Positions 18,095 to 24,630 of a stretch of DNA of 64,000 nucleotides are shown piece after piece; position 1 is the first letter of the stretch, and each line of letters opens with the position of its first letter. The DNA is taken from NCBI GenBank assembly GCA_963778675.1, contig CAVZVI010000011.1, positions 310,001 through 374,000 on the forward strand. The letters are read 5' to 3'. Below the pieces are notes generated by a model. That model was not told where the DNA came from and ran no database searches. It saw only the letters and a program-made list of their open reading frames with translations. A program made the translations under genes and the position numbers. Source of the DNA: CAWCDJ01 sp963778675. GTDB lineage: Bacteria; Acidobacteriota; Terriglobia; Bryobacterales; Bryobacteraceae.

Positions 18095-18640
18095 CTATTT
18101 CTCCTTCGCGACGGCGGATTCGGCCGCTTCCGCCAGCTGCAGGTGATGCTCGAGAATCGGAAGCGTATCGGCGGCGTACTTTTTCAGCTCGGGGTTCGTG
18201 CCGTGCTCGGCCTCGCGGCGGAAAACGATGATCACGGCCTTGTGGTCCCGGACTTGCGCGCGAGTATATGCCTTGTCGAACTCGCGCCCGGTCATCTTGG
18301 AGAGCTTGTCGTACTCGACCTGGTCCTTGGCGTCCAGTTTGTTCGGCAGGGTGATGTTCTCTTTACCGGCGATCTCCTTGAGCTGTGTGTTGGCCTTGGC
18401 ATGGTCGGACTCCAGGCGCTGCGCCAGGTCCTTCACTCTTGGAGAAGTGGTGGTCTTCATGGCCAGGTCGGCCATCCGGATTTCCGCCAGGTTCGTTTCG
18501 GCGGCCTTGGCGGCGAAGTCGTTATCGACTGCCAGCCGGTTGGCGGACTGATGCTGATGCTTCTTGGCGAAGGCGCCCGGAGCGAAGATCAGCAGAGCGG
18601 CCACTGCCATCCCGATTACGGCGTTGCGATGTTTGATCAT
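18095..18640 (-). CDS. DUF4142 exported protein
   Basis: 181 residues: signal peptide (VIGMAVAALLIFAPGAFA), a His/Gln-rich linker (KKHQHQSAN), then a helical ferritin-like DUF4142 domain (DFAAKAAETNLAEIRMADLA, LAQRLESDHAKANTQLK, YTRAQVRDHKAVIIVFRREA). The family is common in soil bacteria and of unknown biochemical function; its fold resembles four-helix-bundle metal-binding proteins. It is monocistronic here. Confidence 0.9.
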   Translation of the reverse strand: MIKHRNAVIGMAVAALLIFAPGAFAKKHQHQSANRLAVDNDFAAKAAETNLAEIRMADLAMKTTTSPRVKDLAQRLESDHAKANTQLKEIAGKENITLPNKLDAKDQVEYDKLSKMTGREFDKAYTRAQVRDHKAVIIVFRREAEHGTNPELKKYAADTLPILEHHLQLAEAAESAVAKEK

Positions 18641-18854
18641 AGGGACTCCTTATCCGCGGTCGAAGTTGCATGCGCCGTGCCGATGTCGTCAAACCGCCAG
18701 ACCTCGCCGCCTTACGTTCGGAACCTGACGGAATCTTGGTGGAAACTATGGCGAATCGTCCAGTCGGTCTGCCTCCGGAGGGCGAAACCGGCGGCATGCG
18801 ATGGCCCGGTCCGCTCGGCTCCGGCGCCTCAACCGCGATTGACCTACACTCTCG
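18641..18854. other. 214-bp intergenic region without recognised gene
   Basis: It holds the upstream region of the DUF4142 gene (AAGGAGTCC ribosome binding site, plus-strand 18642-18652) and the 3' flank of the NTF2-like gene. I see no ORF with coding character, RNA gene or clear terminator. Confidence 0.5.
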
Positions 18855-19274
18855 CTACACGGGTGGAGGGGCGAAGAATGACAGCGGGGCACAGGCCACA
18901 ATCTTCCATCGCTTGCCCTGCTTTTCCAACCGGCAATGCAACGTCTCGCGGCGGCGCGTGACTTTCGACGAGTCGCCCAGCGACGTCAGGTGCAGCAGCC
19001 AGTCGACATCCACGGCGCGGGCGCGCGCATCCCCTTCGTTGCGAACCGGATTGATTGCCGATTGCACGGCGTCTCCCTCTACCAGCGCCGCGATATTCGC
19101 GCTCAAGGCTTGAAACCCCGGCATGGCGGGGTCGAACGCAGCCAGGAACGACGAGGAGTCGGCCGCCGCCAGGTCCGAGGCCATGGCGGAGAAGAGATCC
19201 CACACTTCCTGCGCCGGGTCGGCCGCGCCCAAGGGCGCAGCCATCGCGGCGAACAAGAGCAGGCGGCGCGTCAT
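18855..19274 (-). CDS. Small exported protein, NTF2/SnoaL-like
   Basis: 139 residues with a signal peptide (MTRRLLLFAAMAAPLGAADPA). The mature part has the helix-then-sheet order of NTF2-like folds (VWDLFSAMASDLAAADSSSF, followed by VDVDWLLHLTSLGDS and LEKQGKRWKIVACAPLSFF). Such domains bind small ligands, but no catalytic residues can be named. The gene starts 2 bases after the argJ stop, so it is probably the last gene of the aroC-def-fmt-argJ transcript. Confidence 0.72.
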   Translation of the reverse strand: MTRRLLLFAAMAAPLGAADPAQEVWDLFSAMASDLAAADSSSFLAAFDPAMPGFQALSANIAALVEGDAVQSAINPVRNEGDARARAVDVDWLLHLTSLGDSSKVTRRRETLHCRLEKQGKRWKIVACAPLSFFAPPPV

Positions 19275-19276
19275 GG

Positions 19277-20455
19277 CTAGGTGCGATAGCTGGCGTTGAT
19301 CCGGATGTAGCCTTCGGTCAGGTCGCAGGTCCAGAAACGCGCTTCGCCCTTTCCCTTGCCGCGGATCGCAATGCGGATCTCACACTCGGGCTCGTCCAGC
19401 TTCTTCTTCAGCTCCGGTTCGGAGAACGGCGCGGCCAGCCCGCCGCGGCACACCGGCACGCCCTGCAGGGAAATGTCGGTGCGGGCAGGGTCGAAGGCCA
19501 CGCCGGAATTGCCGGCCGCCGAAAGAATACGTCCCCAGTTCGGGTCGGAGCCGGCCACCGCGGTCTTGACCAGCGGCGAATTGGCGATGGAGCGGGCCAT
19601 TCGCGCCGCTCCCTGGTCGGAGGGCGCGCCTTTGACGATGATGGTAACCAGTTTCCTGGCTCCCTCGCCGTCGCGTACGATCGCGCGGGCCAGCGATTCC
19701 ATAACGCCGGCAATGCCCTCCTCCAGCCTGGCCATCTCTTTGGGATCGGGACGCACGCCGGAGCCGCCATTCGCCAGAAGCAGCAGCGTGTCGTTGGTCG
19801 AGGTGTCGCCGTCCACCGAAATGCGGTTGTAGCTGCGCTCGACCGACCGCTTCAGCATGGACCGCAGGAAGGCCGGCGGAACCGCGGCGTCCGTCATGAC
19901 GAAGCCCAGCGTGGTGGCCATCAGGGGCTGGATCATTCCCGAACCCTTGGTCATCCCTGCGACCCGCACCGTGCCGCGCCGCAGGCGAATCTCGGTGAAA
20001 GCGGTCTTCGGAACCAGGTCGGTGGTCAGGATTGCGGCGGCTGCATCGTCGAAGCGGGCCGGATCGAGACCCCGGATCAGTTCCGGAAGCGCGTCCGCGA
20101 TCCTCTTCGCGTCCAACTCCACGCCGATCACGCCCGTTGATGCCGGGAGGATCTGCGGAACCGGGAGGCGCAACAGTTTGGCCGCGGCTTTGCAGGTGGC
20201 GGCAGCCACGGCATCGCCGGTGCGCGTCGCGCAGTTGGCGTTGCCGGCGTTGATCAGGACCGCGCCCGCCAGGCCGCGCGACAGCTTCAGATGGCGGCGG
20301 CACAGTCGTACCGGGGATGCCTGCACGCGGTTCTGGGTGAAGACTCCGGCGACGCTGGCGGGCAGGCCGCTCACGATCAACGCGAGGTCGTCCCTGGGCG
20401 CCTGGCGAATGCCGGCATAAATGGCGGAGTATGCATATCCAAGCGGGAGGTTCAA
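19277..20455 (-). CDS. argJ: Bifunctional glutamate N-acetyltransferase / N-acetylglutamate synthase (ornithine acetyltransferase)
   Basis: 392 residues. ArgJ transfers acetyl from N-acetylornithine to glutamate, recycling the acetyl group in arginine synthesis in the cytoplasm. ILPASTGVIG (near 102-111) forms the oxyanion region, and KGSGMIQPLMATTLGF contains the autocleavage site, with Thr181 as expected N-terminal nucleophile of the beta chain (family pattern KGSGMI..MAT). Length is normal. Its ATG overlaps the fmt stop (ATGA), so it is translated from the aroC-def-fmt-argJ operon. Whether it also uses acetyl-CoA cannot be seen from sequence. Confidence 0.96.
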   Translation of the reverse strand: MNLPLGYAYSAIYAGIRQAPRDDLALIVSGLPASVAGVFTQNRVQASPVRLCRRHLKLSRGLAGAVLINAGNANCATRTGDAVAAATCKAAAKLLRLPVPQILPASTGVIGVELDAKRIADALPELIRGLDPARFDDAAAAILTTDLVPKTAFTEIRLRRGTVRVAGMTKGSGMIQPLMATTLGFVMTDAAVPPAFLRSMLKRSVERSYNRISVDGDTSTNDTLLLLANGGSGVRPDPKEMARLEEGIAGVMESLARAIVRDGEGARKLVTIIVKGAPSDQGAARMARSIANSPLVKTAVAGSDPNWGRILSAAGNSGVAFDPARTDISLQGVPVCRGGLAAPFSEPELKKKLDEPECEIRIAIRGKGKGEARFWTCDLTEGYIRINASYRT

Positions 20456-21381
20456 CTGATTGGCTCTCCTAACAGTTCATTCTCAGCCAGTCGCTGGCCG
20501 TTAGCGAAATCGGCCGCCGTCATGCGCTTGCGGCCTTCCAGTTGGACTTCGAGCAGTTCCAGGCAGCCGTCCCCGCACGCCACCGCCGGCGGCTTCACCG
20601 ATACCATGCGGCCCGCCGCGCCGGCGCCGGCCACCGGGCGCGACTTCCAGAGGTGCAGCAGACGCCCGCGCAGACTGGTGTACGCCCCGGGCCAGGGCTG
20701 CAGCCCCCGGACCTGGTTGTGGATGGCCGCGGCGGCCCGGCTCCAGTCAATCAGCCCGTCTTCTTTCTTGATGAGCGGCGCGTAGGTGGCCTGGTCCGGA
20801 TTCTGCTTTTCGGGCGCAATCGTGCCGGCCTCCAGTCCGCGCAATGTCTCCACCAGCAGGCCGGCGCCCATGACGGCCAGGCGGCTGCCCAGCTCGACCG
20901 CGGTCTCGTCCGCGCCGATCCGGGTTTCGGACTTTAAGAGCATGTCGCCGGTATCGAGACCCGCATCGATCCGCATCGTGGTGACACCCGTGCGGGTCTC
21001 TCCATTCAGGATGGCCCACTGAATCGGTCCCGCGCCGCGATATGCCGGCAGCAGCGAGGCGTGTACATTAATGATGCCGAACGGCGCCAGGTCGATCACC
21101 GACTGCGGGATGATCTGGCCGTACCCCACCACCACCATAGCGTCCGGAGCGAGCCCGCGGAGATACTCCACGGCCTCGGGACGCCGCACGCGCTCCGGCT
21201 GGTAGACCGGGAGCCCGAGCCGCAGCGCCGCTTCCTTCACCGGCGGGGCAGCCGCGTGCTGGCCGCGCCCGCGCGCGCGATCCGGCTGCGTCAGCACGGC
21301 AAGCACCTGGTGTCCGGCTTCCACAATCCGTTCCAGCGTGGGAACGGCGAAAGCGGGCGTGCCGAGAAAAACCAGGCGCAT
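20452..21381 (-). CDS. fmt: Methionyl-tRNA formyltransferase
   Basis: 309 residues, full length. It formylates initiator Met-tRNA with 10-formyl-tetrahydrofolate. RLVFLGTPAFAVPTLE at the start, HASLLPAYRGAGPIQWAI (the family signature with the catalytic Asn/His region) and TGVTTMRIDAGLDTGDML are diagnostic; the C-terminal OB-like domain includes VRGLQPWPGAYT. It lies 6 bases downstream of def, the classic def-fmt pairing that installs and removes the N-formyl group. Confidence 0.97.
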   Translation of the reverse strand: MRLVFLGTPAFAVPTLERIVEAGHQVLAVLTQPDRARGRGQHAAAPPVKEAALRLGLPVYQPERVRRPEAVEYLRGLAPDAMVVVGYGQIIPQSVIDLAPFGIINVHASLLPAYRGAGPIQWAILNGETRTGVTTMRIDAGLDTGDMLLKSETRIGADETAVELGSRLAVMGAGLLVETLRGLEAGTIAPEKQNPDQATYAPLIKKEDGLIDWSRAAAAIHNQVRGLQPWPGAYTSLRGRLLHLWKSRPVAGAGAAGRMVSVKPPAVACGDGCLELLEVQLEGRKRMTAADFANGQRLAENELLGEPIS

Positions 21382-21387
21382 CGGCAG

Positions 21388-21903
21388 TTAGTCCCACTCT
21401 CCGGCACGCTGCATTTTCTTGATCTTGCGCTTCATCAGATCGCGTTTCAGCGCGCTGATGTGGCTGATGTAGAGCCGGCCGTAGAGATGCTCGGTCTCGT
21501 GCAGAAAAGCGCGCGCCAGCAGATCTTCGCCGGTCATCTCGAACGGCTCGCCTTTGGCGTTCTGGGCGCGGATCGTCACCCGCTTGCCGCGCTTCACCTG
21601 CTCCCGGAACCCCGGGATGCTGAGGCAGCCTTCCTCGCCCTCCTGCTTTCCTTCCACCTTCAGGATCTGGGGATTGATCACGATCAGCTTCTGATCCGGG
21701 TTTTCGCCGTTCGAGCAGTCGATGACCGCGATCTTCCGGCCGATACCGATCTGCGGCGCCGCCAGACCAACGCCCTTGGCGGCGTACATCGACTCGAACA
21801 TGTCCTCCAGGAGTTTGTTCAACTCCGGCGTGTCGAACTCGGTGACGGTGTCGGCTTCGCGTTCGAGCACGGGATTGCCGTACTTCACAATCGGATAGAT
21901 CAT
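21388..21903 (-). CDS. def: Peptide deformylase
   Basis: 171 residues. It removes the formyl group from nascent proteins with a metal ion. The three family motifs are present: GVGLAAPQIG (motif 1), EEGCLSIPG (motif 2 with the metal-binding Cys) and HETEHLYG (motif 3, HExxH). Motif 3 has E-Y in place of the frequent D-N (HEIDHLNG), a tolerated variant. It starts 2 bases after the aroC stop. Confidence 0.97.
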   Translation of the reverse strand: MIYPIVKYGNPVLEREADTVTEFDTPELNKLLEDMFESMYAAKGVGLAAPQIGIGRKIAVIDCSNGENPDQKLIVINPQILKVEGKQEGEEGCLSIPGFREQVKRGKRVTIRAQNAKGEPFEMTGEDLLARAFLHETEHLYGRLYISHISALKRDLMKRKIKKMQRAGEWD

Positions 21904-21905
21904 TT

Positions 21906-23078
21906 TCAGTAGCTCTTCACCTGCTCCAGATAGTTATCGTAGTTGCGGCGGGTCTCCACCAGAGAGTCGCCGCCGAATTTCTCGAGGAAGGCCTGGGCCA
22001 GCACGAGGGCCGTCATGGCTTCGCCGATGACGCCCGCGGCCGGGACCACGCAGACATCGGAGCGCTCGTAGGCGGCGAGCGCCGGCTCGCGCGTTTCCAG
22101 GTCCACCGATTCGAGCGGACGGCGCAGCGTGGAAATGGGCTTGAGCATGCCGCGCACCAGAACGTCCTGGCCGTTGGTCATGCCCCCTTCGAGGCCTCCG
22201 GCGCGGTTGGCGCCGCGGGTAAAGCGCCTGCCTGCCCGGTCATATTGGATCGTATCCTGCACCTTCGACCCGAAACTGGCCGCGCCCTCGGCGGCGAACC
22301 CGACCTCTACACCCTTCACCGCCTGTATCGAAACGATGGCCTGCGCCAACCTTCCGTCGAGGCGAGTGTCCCAGGCGATGTGCGATCCCAGGCCCACCGG
22401 AACCCCACGCGCCACTACCTCAAAAACGCCGCCCACCGTATCGCCGGTACGGTACGCTTCGTCCACCACGGCTTTCATGCGGGCTTCTGTTTCAGCGTCG
22501 ACACAGCCCAGCAGGACCTCGTCGCGGCGGCTGAGGGCCTCGAGTTCTTCCCATGCGGCAGCGCGTTCGAGCCGCACCGGACCCACCGCGATCACGTGGC
22601 TCAGCACCTCGATTCCGAATTCCCGCAGAAGAGCCTTGGCAAGCGCCCCGATCGCCACCCGCGCGGTGGTCTCCCGCGCGCTCGCCCGCTCCAGGATGTA
22701 ACGCGCATCGTGAAAATTGTACTTGATCGCGCCCGCCAGATCGGCGTGGCCGGGGCGGGGCCGCGTGACTGGACGCCGTTTTTCCTCGGCGCCGTCGATA
22801 TCTTCTACGGGAAGGATGCCGGTCCAGTTCTCCCAGTCCCGGTTGCGGATGATGATGGCAACCGGCGAACCGATGGTCCGGGAGTGCCGCACGCCGGCTA
22901 CAATCTCGGCGCGGTCGGTCTCGATCTTCATCCGCCCGCCGCGGCCGTAGCCCTGCTGGCGCCGCCACAAGTCGCGGTTAACGGTCTCCAATGATATGGG
23001 GATCCCCGCGGGGAGTCCGGTGAGGGTCGCCACCAGACATTCGCCGTGGGACTCTCCGGCGGTCTCGAATCGCAGCAT
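21906..23078 (-). CDS. aroC: Chorismate synthase
   Basis: 390 residues, complete. It converts 5-enolpyruvylshikimate 3-phosphate to chorismate using reduced FMN. FETAGESHGECLVATLTG at the N-terminus, RPRPGHADLAGAIKY near residue 110 and RAGGLEGGMTNGQDV near 290 are the family signatures. First gene of the aroC-def-fmt-argJ cluster, which mixes aromatic and arginine biosynthesis with N-terminal formyl processing. No obvious Shine-Dalgarno precedes the ATG. Confidence 0.97.
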   Translation of the reverse strand: MLRFETAGESHGECLVATLTGLPAGIPISLETVNRDLWRRQQGYGRGGRMKIETDRAEIVAGVRHSRTIGSPVAIIIRNRDWENWTGILPVEDIDGAEEKRRPVTRPRPGHADLAGAIKYNFHDARYILERASARETTARVAIGALAKALLREFGIEVLSHVIAVGPVRLERAAAWEELEALSRRDEVLLGCVDAETEARMKAVVDEAYRTGDTVGGVFEVVARGVPVGLGSHIAWDTRLDGRLAQAIVSIQAVKGVEVGFAAEGAASFGSKVQDTIQYDRAGRRFTRGANRAGGLEGGMTNGQDVLVRGMLKPISTLRRPLESVDLETREPALAAYERSDVCVVPAAGVIGEAMTALVLAQAFLEKFGGDSLVETRRNYDNYLEQVKSY

Positions 23079-23122
23079 TTCGCGTGATTTTTTATGGTAG
23101 CAGACTCGAACATTTGGCTGGC

Positions 23123-23148
23123 CCGATCCGTATTAAGATGAGGATCGG
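23123..23148 (+). promoter_or_regulatory. Inverted repeat in the leader of the 64-residue membrane protein
   Basis: CCGATCC (23123-23129) and GGATCGG (23142-23148) form a perfect 7-bp inverted repeat with a 12-base AT-rich spacer, ending right at the GGAAAGGAAGG ribosome binding site. It could be an operator or a leader hairpin that controls access to the ribosome binding site. Confidence 0.35.
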
Positions 23149-23163
23149 AAAGGAAGGCTTGGC

Positions 23164-23358
23164 GTGGTGAAGTTCCTGTTGTTTTGCATCCTGCTGGTGT
23201 TGTGCTGGCCGCTGGCCCTCGCGGCACTGGTGCTCTATCCGCTCGTATGGCTGCTACTGCTGCCTTTTCGTATCGTAGGAATTGCGGTGGGCGGGGTGCT
23301 CGAGCTGGTATGGGCGCTCGTTACGCTCCCCGCCCGCCTCTTGCGCGGTTTGGCCTAG
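23164..23358 (+). CDS. Small hydrophobic membrane protein
   Basis: 64 residues starting at GTG 23164 with AAGGAAGG upstream. Almost entirely hydrophobic: two or three membrane segments (FLLFCILLVLCWPLALAALV, VWLLLLPFRIVGIAVGG, LELVWALVTLPARLL). No family recognised. It converges with the 49-residue membrane protein on the other strand and their stop codons overlap (23355-23358). Confidence 0.7.
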   Translation: MVKFLLFCILLVLCWPLALAALVLYPLVWLLLLPFRIVGIAVGGVLELVWALVTLPARLLRGLA

Positions 23359-23504
23359 ACTGCGCGCCGGCCGGTGATCAACTGGATGAGCAGGACCGCG
23401 ATGGCTACGATCAGGAGGATGTGGATGAACCCTCCAAGCGTATACGAGGTCACTAGTCCCAATAACCACAAAACCAACAGAATCACGAATATCGTCCACA
23501 GCAT
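23355..23504 (-). CDS. Tiny two-helix membrane protein, lmo0937/DUF5670-like
   Basis: 49 residues from ATG 23504 with GGGAGAA as ribosome binding site. The protein starts MLWTIFVILLVLWLLGLV, then TSYTLGGFIHILLIVAIA and VLLIQLITGRR. This arrangement (short TM helix, GG-F-IHILL turn, second TM helix, basic end) is that of the lmo0937/DUF5670 family of about 50 residues, found widely and often linked with stress conditions; its function is unknown. It is short enough to be missed by usual length cut-offs. Confidence 0.8.
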   Translation of the reverse strand: MLWTIFVILLVLWLLGLVTSYTLGGFIHILLIVAIAVLLIQLITGRRAV

Positions 23505-23610
23505 GGCGTTCTCCCGACAGGGTTAGAGCACATGCCGTGCCGGAAATCGAAGGATCTTGTGCTGTGAAGTATGGTTTCGGACCAACCTGGTCCTGGCGCA
23601 CCTTAAAGGT

Positions 23611-24093
23611 TTAGCTCAGCATCCGGTATTCTACCGGCTGCACGACCGGCTGTTGGAACGTCCGCGAGCCTTGGGTGCGGAACTCGTAACGCTCGATCGC
23701 CACTACGGCGCCGCCGTCGTGGGCACGGATCACGCAGCCGTAGATCATGAGCTTCATGGGGCAGGAATCGTTCAGCAATACCGGCCAGTTCATGGAAAGT
23801 TCTACCGGCATCCCCATCGTCAGCGTGCTCTCGGTGGTGAACCAGACCCCGCCGCTCGAGATGTTTATGGTACGGCCCGAGCCGGTTTCGGCGATCCTTT
23901 GTCCGTACAACATCTTGTACCGGACCTCTTGCTCGATCTGAAAACGGCGTTTGTTGCGGCGTTCGCGCTCGTTGTGGGCGCTCAGCACCCGTTCCTCGTT
24001 GGTCTCAATCACCGGGCCACCTCTCTTTTGCACGGTACACTCCGCCGTCGGGGTGCTCAAGATGTCTTTGGTTATTCGGGTCACGCTATCCAC
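23611..24093 (-). CDS. PilZ-domain protein (probable c-di-GMP receptor)
   Basis: 160 residues, cytoplasmic. The PilZ signature is present: an arginine-rich RRNKRRF (RxxxR type, about residues 45-51) and NISSGGVWF (N/DxSxxG) 30 residues later. Both contact cyclic di-GMP in known PilZ domains. No output domain is attached, so it probably acts as a stand-alone adaptor. It lies upstream of, and divergent from, the sRNA pair; another possible c-di-GMP reader (MshEN) is at 61430. Confidence 0.85.
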   Translation of the reverse strand: MDSVTRITKDILSTPTAECTVQKRGGPVIETNEERVLSAHNERERRNKRRFQIEQEVRYKMLYGQRIAETGSGRTINISSGGVWFTTESTLTMGMPVELSMNWPVLLNDSCPMKLMIYGCVIRAHDGGAVVAIERYEFRTQGSRTFQQPVVQPVEYRMLS

Positions 24094-24274
24094 GCCGGGC
24101 CAGCTAACAATCTTAAATACAATAATTTGACTGTCGTGGATAGCAGTACTTTTGAGCTGGTACTCTCAGCCGCGTATGGGCTTCCTGCGTAGCCCGGACC
24201 GCTTTTGTGCACCTCCCCAATGGGGGTGCGGACAGATACCCGCAAAATTGGCCTGAAATTTCTTCGTTTAATAC

Positions 24275-24303
24275 TGGACAAAAAGGTCTTAAATTGCTAG
24301 TAT
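24275..24303 (+). promoter_or_regulatory. Promoter of sRNA copy 1
   Basis: TGGACA (24275-24280), 17-base spacer, TAGTAT (24298-24303), predicted start near A24310. Spacer GGTCTTAAA is shared with copy 2. A GATACCCGCAAA element ends 28 bases before the -35 box. Confidence 0.7.
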
Positions 24304-24309
24304 CAAATC

Positions 24310-24404
24310 AACACAGACAGCATCCCAGGCGGTGAGTCCCCTCCCACCGCCAACCCCTCTGAGTGCAGGCCCCGAGATACCCAGCTCGGGGCCTTTTCAT
24401 TTTT
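24310..24404 (+). ncRNA. Putative small RNA, copy 1, with CCUCC loop and intrinsic terminator
   Basis: About 95 nt. After a 5' single strand (AACACAGACAGCAUCCCA) comes hairpin 1: GGCGGUG/CACCGCC with the 10-nt loop AGUCCCCUCC, which displays an anti-Shine-Dalgarno CCUCC. A short linker (GAGUGCA) leads to hairpin 2, GGCCCCGAG/CUCGGGGCC, followed by UUUUCAUUUUU. There is no ORF of note. C-rich loops of this sort in known regulatory RNAs block ribosome binding sites; that role here is inference. I could not match it to a named RNA family. Confidence 0.72.
24368..24404 (+). terminator. Intrinsic terminator of sRNA copy 1
   Basis: Perfect 9-bp stem GGCCCCGAG/CTCGGGGCC with an 8-base loop, followed by TTTTCATTTTT. 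Textbook Rho-independent form. Confidence 0.88.
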
Positions 24405-24472
24405 GTCGGAACCCCTCCGAGGCCCCCACAAATGGGGGTGTGCGATACCCGCAAAGTTTATTCTCAAGCTAC

Positions 24473-24501
24473 TAGACAACAAGGTCTTAAACTGCTAATC
24501 T
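24473..24501 (+). promoter_or_regulatory. Promoter of sRNA copy 2
   Basis: TAGACA (24473-24478), 17-base spacer, TAATCT (24496-24501), predicted start near A24508. GATACCCGCAAA ends 17 bases before the -35 box, 11 bases closer than in copy 1, that is one helical turn. Confidence 0.68.
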
Positions 24502-24507
24502 AAAACC

Positions 24508-24601
24508 AACACAGACAGCATCCCAGGCGGTGAGTCCCCTCCCACCGCCTACTCTCTGAGTGCAGGCCCCGAGATACCCAGCTCGGGGCCACTTCCTTTT
24601 T
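24508..24601 (+). ncRNA. Putative small RNA, copy 2
   Basis: Same architecture as copy 1: identical 5' strand, identical hairpin 1 with the AGUCCCCUCC loop (24526-24549), and identical terminator stem (24565-24590). Differences fall in the linker (UACU instead of AACCC) and in the tail, which is ACUUCCUUUUU, a weaker U-run. Copy 2 may therefore terminate less efficiently and run towards the 3' end of the antisense M1 peptidase gene. Confidence 0.7.
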
Positions 24602-24630
24602 AGGGCCCCTCTTTTTCCGAACCACGCGGT

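Larger units (their letters stand above)
24214..24601 (+). repeat. Tandem duplication containing two sRNA genes
   Basis: Two direct copies about 198 bp apart. The transcribed portions are nearly identical (42 and 37 bases without difference, separated by a 5/4-base variable linker), while promoters and flanks have diverged. Each copy also shares an upstream element with GGGGGTG and GATACCCGCAAA. Conservation confined to the RNA and promoter hexamers points to selection on a functional RNA. Confidence 0.9.

Noticed and set aside
24214..24601. Possible CRISPR array
   Set aside because: Only two copies about 198 bp apart, carrying promoters and terminators; no short repeats with regular spacers and no cas genes.
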